In this document: piece by piece, positions 53,501 through 59,500 of the stretch | How positions within the stretch are numbered: the stretch's first letter is position 1 | Layout: each line of letters begins with the position of its first letter | DNA from: Gnetum montanum | Lineage: Eukaryota; Streptophyta; Gnetopsida; Gnetales; Gnetaceae | Direction of reading: 5' to 3' | Length of the DNA stretch: 64,000 bases | Assembly (NCBI GenBank): GCA_015680685.1 | Contig: MNCI01013583.1 | Coordinates: forward strand, 602,604 to 666,603 | Program-made: the position numbers and the translations under genes | The notes under the pieces: model-generated | Told to the model about the DNA's origin: nothing | Seen by the model: only the letters and a program-made list of their open reading frames with translations | Database searches by the model: none

Positions 53501-56500
53501 AACATGCCGAATTTCTTTTTGGCATTGTAGCAACAACGACAGCCATGGCGGCACTCTAGCCTAATTTGGGCCTATGGAGGGTGGCCAAGCCAATGCCCAT
53601 GACATGGGGTGTGACTATAACTTGCCATGCTGTTTACACTAGACAAAGGAAGCTAGAGAAGGTCGTGGAGGCCAAGCTTCAGCTAGGTGCTGTGTTGGTG
53701 CTAGCAATCACACAACAGCAGGCACCTACAACAAAAAAGGATGCATTGGGAGAGGATTCATCTGCCATGCAAGCACAAATTGAGGTGGCTAGGAAGGAGG
53801 TTGTGCTCAGGGCACGAGAGGAGCACAAGGTGTGGGAAGTGAAGTAGACAGCTAAGGAGGAGGTGTTTCAGTGGCAACTAATCAAGCTAGAGCTCTAGCA
53901 CTGAGAAACAATGGATGAGCTTTGATGGAAATGGGTAACTGAGAATGTGGCTGCTAGGGCAACATTGGAAGACTAGCTCTACAACAAGCTCAAGGAGGAG
54001 ATGCAGCTAGAAGCGTTGCGGCGATAGATGCTAAAACAAGAGGTTGAGGAGCAGTGAGAGAACAAGCAGCAAGAGGACGAAGCACACCAACAGCAACTAG
54101 ATTGGGCTCATGAGCATAATACAATTACTTGGCTATGCGAGGGGAAATGTCCCTACGTCCACATGTAGATCAATCGTAATTCGACATGGACAAAGCTTTG
54201 TCAACACGTTTGACTTGCTTCAACTAAGCTGCACCTTGATAGTAAAGGTACTGTGGCTACCAAAGCAAAAAGGCCAAGGCCTTCAAAATATTTCAGCAGG
54301 TGGCCACTTTCGTTGACATTGAAGCACATCTTGTGCAGCTTAACATGCTACACTCACAATATAGGCCCGATTGCAAATGTGCTCATCTGCCCAGACACCT
54401 CTTAAGTGTTCTAGTTGTTGTTAAATCATGGTTTTGCTATGTTGGTTTTTGTTTGGTTTCTATTTGTTGTTGGTTTGGTCTTGCAATTTGTTTTGCAGAG
54501 GAGGGAGATGATTTGGGAATTTTCTGTTGGTCATCGGGCCATTTCATAAGGCCCACAGGACTTGTTTTTGTTTCATGGTGGTACTAGTTTGGGCAGATTT
54601 GTACCACTACTGGGTATATTGGGGGGTATATCGAGGTCAACAGCCATCCTAGATTTTGATATGTTGGTGCAATGGGGACTCTCTCCCCCTACCTTTTCAT
54701 GATTGTACATATTTTGTTGATAATATAATTTTCCAAAATTTTCTCCAAAAAAATGTTATTGTGCATGGATGCAACGTGCCCACATTTGCAAACGTTTTCA
54801 ATAGTGACAATAGCACATATAGTGAAGGAGAAGGAAACCATGTTGGTTTCTCTAGCAAATTTGCTACAGTTTTGTATGACAGATTATTCTAGCAAGGTTC
54901 ACTGTTGGAGGCTTGTTGCAGTTTTGCAAAACAAATTAAAGCAAATTATCCTTGTAGACCCATCACCAAGATGTACTGTTGTACATACAAATCTCAAATG
55001 TGGCATGAAATTGAATAGTTCACATTTTGAGATGGAATTTAAGTTAAGGAAAATTTGGAGGAAGGGGTTGTCAAAACCCAAAACTTTTTTTAAACATCTA
55101 CCCACAAGACATATATAGTCAATTTACAACTTTATAACTAGGCATTGCTTGCTAGAATTGATCCCATAACTTGGAGCTTGGAGCTTCCAAAGCAAGAGTG
55201 TTACCACTAGGCCAACACCTTGTTGTTCTTCATGATGGTGTTGAGGAGGTGACTATTGGAATATATGATGATACCAACATTATTAGGCCCTAGATTTTCT
55301 TTGAGTTTTTAATTTATTGGAGATTATGTCTTGGTTCAATGAACCTTGGATTATCTTACAAGCAACCACGTGTATAAATTGAGATAAGGTTACTGGAATT
55401 GCTTGCCTAAGCATTTGCCCAGCTTGGTATGGGCTTGGGGGTTACTTTCAATTTATCACCTTTAATTATGGCTTTGAATGTGTGGTTGATTTTGTTATAT
55501 TACGCTAATCTGTAATGCTATTTTGTTTCGAATGGAAAAATCTATTATTGTTGATGGGACCTAACAAATATTGTAGCATCATGTAAACTTCCATATCTAA
55601 AGAACAACAAATTACCTAAGCTTGCACAAATTATTAAAGGCTACTGTTTATAGTACCAAATTTTCAAATTTAATTTTAACATAAAGAGAAGAAGATTTGT
55701 AAATGTTGACTTCTACTGAAAAGAACGGAACAAAATTAATCCATGGTAGCCATTAGAAAACAGAAACTTTAAAAATATGTCCTGTCTAAGTTGGCCAAGA
55801 GCCTTTACTTTCATAGTAAGTTCGTTCATCAAGAAGAATTGAAGAGAGGATGCTAACTATAAACACCTTCTCCTGCTCCACATCCTCTATTTCAATCTCA
55901 TGGTATGGGCCTCAAATTTTTCGCAGGCTATTAGAAGAACTTATTGTTTAATAAAGGGATGCAAGTTATAGGTATAGCAATCATTGTCTAGTGGCCATAA
56001 TTTAAGTTGAAAGGGATAGAGGCTGCTAAGGTCATACATTATTAGAGGCCATTTGTTAGAACCAATGATTTTTTCCAAGGCGATCAATCATCGTTTCGGT
56101 CATCGTTTCGGCAATTAAGCGCTGATTCACTTTTTAACCCAATCCGAGTTGACACGTCAAAGTAACTGGGATGATTTGGATAATTTGGAGGCCATTAATT
56201 ACCGAAACTTAAAAATAATGCAATAAATTGACGATTTTACCAATTTTTCACAAGACAAGTAAACAAAGTTAAATAAAAAATAATTGATATAATGAAAAAA
56301 ATCTTTAAAATAATAGAATTCAACATAAAATATATGCTGATTTTTTAAGACGAGCCATCCAAGTCTCCAAGTTTTTCCGACTCATTTTCAAGCCAAGTTG
56401 AGATTTTTGCCGAGTGTTTAATCATTGGTTAGAACCTAAGTAGTTTGTTAGTTTTTCTTGTCATGTTTGTTTGTTTGTTTGTTAAGGGCTCTATTCATTC

Positions 56501-59500
56501 TAAAACAAAGTACGATAAAAGTTTGATAAAACTTGGCCAAATTTTAGAATACCGGGTGTTACAAAACACGTAACAAATACCAGGTGTTACAAAAGAACGT
56601 GACAGAGATTTAACAAAATTTGGCCAAGTAGACCTACCGCCTTCAGATCTCAGCCAAAGAGTAGTTGTTTTCCTGTTCATTGTTTATATAATACCACTCA
56701 TTTCAACAGACCATTCCTCTTTGATTATCATCATATTCTAGGATTTGAAAATGGAACAGCTGCTGGATCCGTTCACTACTAATGAAAAGGTTGAACATTT
56801 AAACTTACGTCTCTTCTTGGGTTTTCAGAGGCAAAGACTAAAAAGCCAAAAAAACCCTAATCCTAAAACAACCTATGAAGAGGTGCTTCCTTTGTTCATG
56901 TATGATGTACTAGGTGCACTTATTTCAAGTTTTCTCTATTGCACTTTAGACATGCATATTCCTTCCTTGGTTCTCTCATATTAGCTTGAGGCATTCACAT
57001 CTTAAGGCAAGGTTCTAAAGGTAGACGCAAAATTGCCATGCATACATATAACCACCAGTAATTCCTTCACAATGGTAGCGAACTATATTTCCACTCTTCA
57101 TAGGTACTTCATTAACTTAGCCTCTTTACCAAGACGCATCATCTTAGAGAAACAAACCTTAGATTCATAAGTCACAATGTTTTGAAACAACGCAGCGGTT
57201 CAGCCAGAAAGGTAAAAACAATATCACAAACCAAGAAGAAACACCACAACATCCCTCTTTCTTTTTAAAATGTATGCATGCAGCAGGAGCTTGAACAAAC
57301 AATATAATGAACATAGAAGAGGTTAACCAAATAACAATGGCTTCAAGTGTGCAATTGAAAACATGCTATAATGGTTTCCCAACTTCAATCAAAACAAACG
57401 TGCAACAGTACATTTGCATGTCACCACGGCTTTTAAGACTTAATTTTAGCATTTCAAGGCTCATGCATGCAAACATTTTTTAAAGCTTATCATGTCATCT
57501 CAACTGTCACCTTGAAATTTATAATAAATACAGCCACCATAACCTTTTACATTAGCATCCAAAGTTATCAACCCCGATACGATGTTAACAGTATGGAGAA
57601 ACAATAAAGTAAGAGTTTCATCATTTAATGTTACTTGATTATAATTATCAAACATTCCTTAAATATATTAAATATCTTCACAACTAAACAACTGTAATGG
57701 TCAACTGTTACCATTATATATGTATATTGAATTGGATATACCTCTTAGCATGTTAAAAAGTATTAACTCTACTAACAACAATTAACAAATCATTGGTTCT
57801 AGACATAAAAATTGTAGGAACATTAATAACCTGTCACATTGAGATTAAAAATCAACATTGTCTATTCTTATCATGCAATTGTCTATTCTTATCATGCACT
57901 CCCAGTGAACAGTGAAGACACATGTTCCATCAACGCCACTCACTTCTCAAGTTACTGGTAAGCTTGGTATCCTAAAGCAAAATAATTAAAGCATGTTGAT
58001 TGTCACACCTCATGAAGGCATACAGGCATATTCAAGTTGTCAGTGTTCCATGACAAAACCTTCATACTGCCACCCACATCGCCAATCGGACTCTTCTGAG
58101 CAATCTCTGTGTCATCCCGAATTCATTAAGTTCCATCATCTGGATCCCCAAACAGGCAAGCAATAGCAACAAGTACTTGCCAATCTCACATGTCGACAAG
58201 GAAACTAGGTAGATGCATCCAAGCCAGGCGATATTTCAGTACTCAGAATTCGTTTGGTTTGGAGAGGGTTAGACCAACTGATTCTGATAGTGCAGAGACC
58301 ATGGGCTAGATGATCATTCATCATACACAATGAGGTACCTATAAAACCAGTACCAAGCTTTTCATGATTGTTGCCAGTCTCCTCATCCAGCCTTGTGGAG
58401 CTTCTGGAATGACTCAGCATTTTAATTTTCACTCTTGCCATTGTTTCTTAGTTTCATAATCTGTTTGATTTTAAATTAAAACAGTTGTAAATGTAAATGG
58501 AAACGAATTTTTCGTTTACTACAATTAAAAGTAAGCAAAAATTATTCTTGCCGAGGTTTATTACAATGTGACTAAGGTGGACAATCATTCTACCTTAATG
58601 GCTCTTTGAGAAAGCAGTATAAGTTAGCAGAGACATGCACTGTTACCCTTGATTCTTGGCTTCATAATCTGTTTAATTCCAAATTGAAACAACTGTAACC
58701 ATAAATGCAAACTTTTTTTCTTTTGTTCTTTTTTTTTTTTAAAATTTTGGTTTACTACAATTTAAAGTTAACATAAACATATGTTTTGCAATTCACACAT
58801 ACGCTTGCACACATGTGTGGGTTGAGCACCGTTGCATTGGCTGCTAGAATATGCTTGGAGTTTCTACAACTTATCATGGCCGGTAACAAAGAAGGGGGTA
58901 AAAATATCGAATTCAACCTTGGGAAGCCAATCAACATGAGCATTCTCCTAATGCAGGTGCTTAGGTTTAACGTTTAGGTCGCTAACACTGCAGTATTGTT
59001 AACAGTCTGGCAATTGACCCTGTGAGTTTCTATTGTCCATCCTCTTAGCCCTCCTTTTTGAGAAGGGATTGTTTTGATATGACCTGTCCTACTAAGCTGG
59101 CAGAATGATGACACATCCAGTTCACACTCCTTATTGAGGAGGTTATTAAGGTAGACAATTATTCTGCCTAACCGGCTTCTATGGCGAAATGAAATTGAAG
59201 GTCAATACCTTCACGAGCATTCTGAGGTTACAGAGCCATGTTCCATGTACTGTTTCAGGAACAGCTTCATTTCATAAGATTAATAAGGAAGATTATGAAA
59301 AGATTAATGCTGATGTTGATCCAGATAATGAGTTTCAATTTGAGGATGTACAGGTTGAGGCCCCGGAGCAGCATCTTTCATTATAAAAAGGGTGACTGCT
59401 CTTGCAATAGGAATAAAAAAACATAAGCAGCCAACTAAAACACCGCAGGCACCAGCTGATGAATAGGGATGATCAATTTATTTTGATATCGTCCCTTATT

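Larger units (their letters stand above)
52051..54751 (+). mobile_element. LINE copy L3, 5'-truncated, with perfect 15-bp target duplication
   Basis: Flanked by AATGTTATTGTGCAT at 52036-52050 and 54752-54766, identical over 15 bp. Contains a zf-RVT remnant ([20 protein letters not shown], 52645-52710; [20 protein letters not shown], 52735-52795), extension domain ([47 protein letters not shown], 53160-53440), charged coiled coil (53640-54110), untranslated region and tail TTTTCTCCAAAA. Same family as L1 and L2. Confidence 0.9.
49905..55565 (+). mobile_element. LTR retrotransposon split by a LINE, LTR itself split by an insertion
   Basis: 5' LTR 49905-51562 (about 300 bp of true LTR plus a 1,358 bp insert), primer-binding site TGGTATCAAAGC at 51564-51575 (initiator tRNA-Met type), short decayed internal region, LINE at 52051-54751, SINE at 55077-55225, polypurine-like TGAGGAGGTGA (55242-55252) and 3' LTR 55254-55565. 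No pol was recognised in what is left. Confidence 0.65.
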
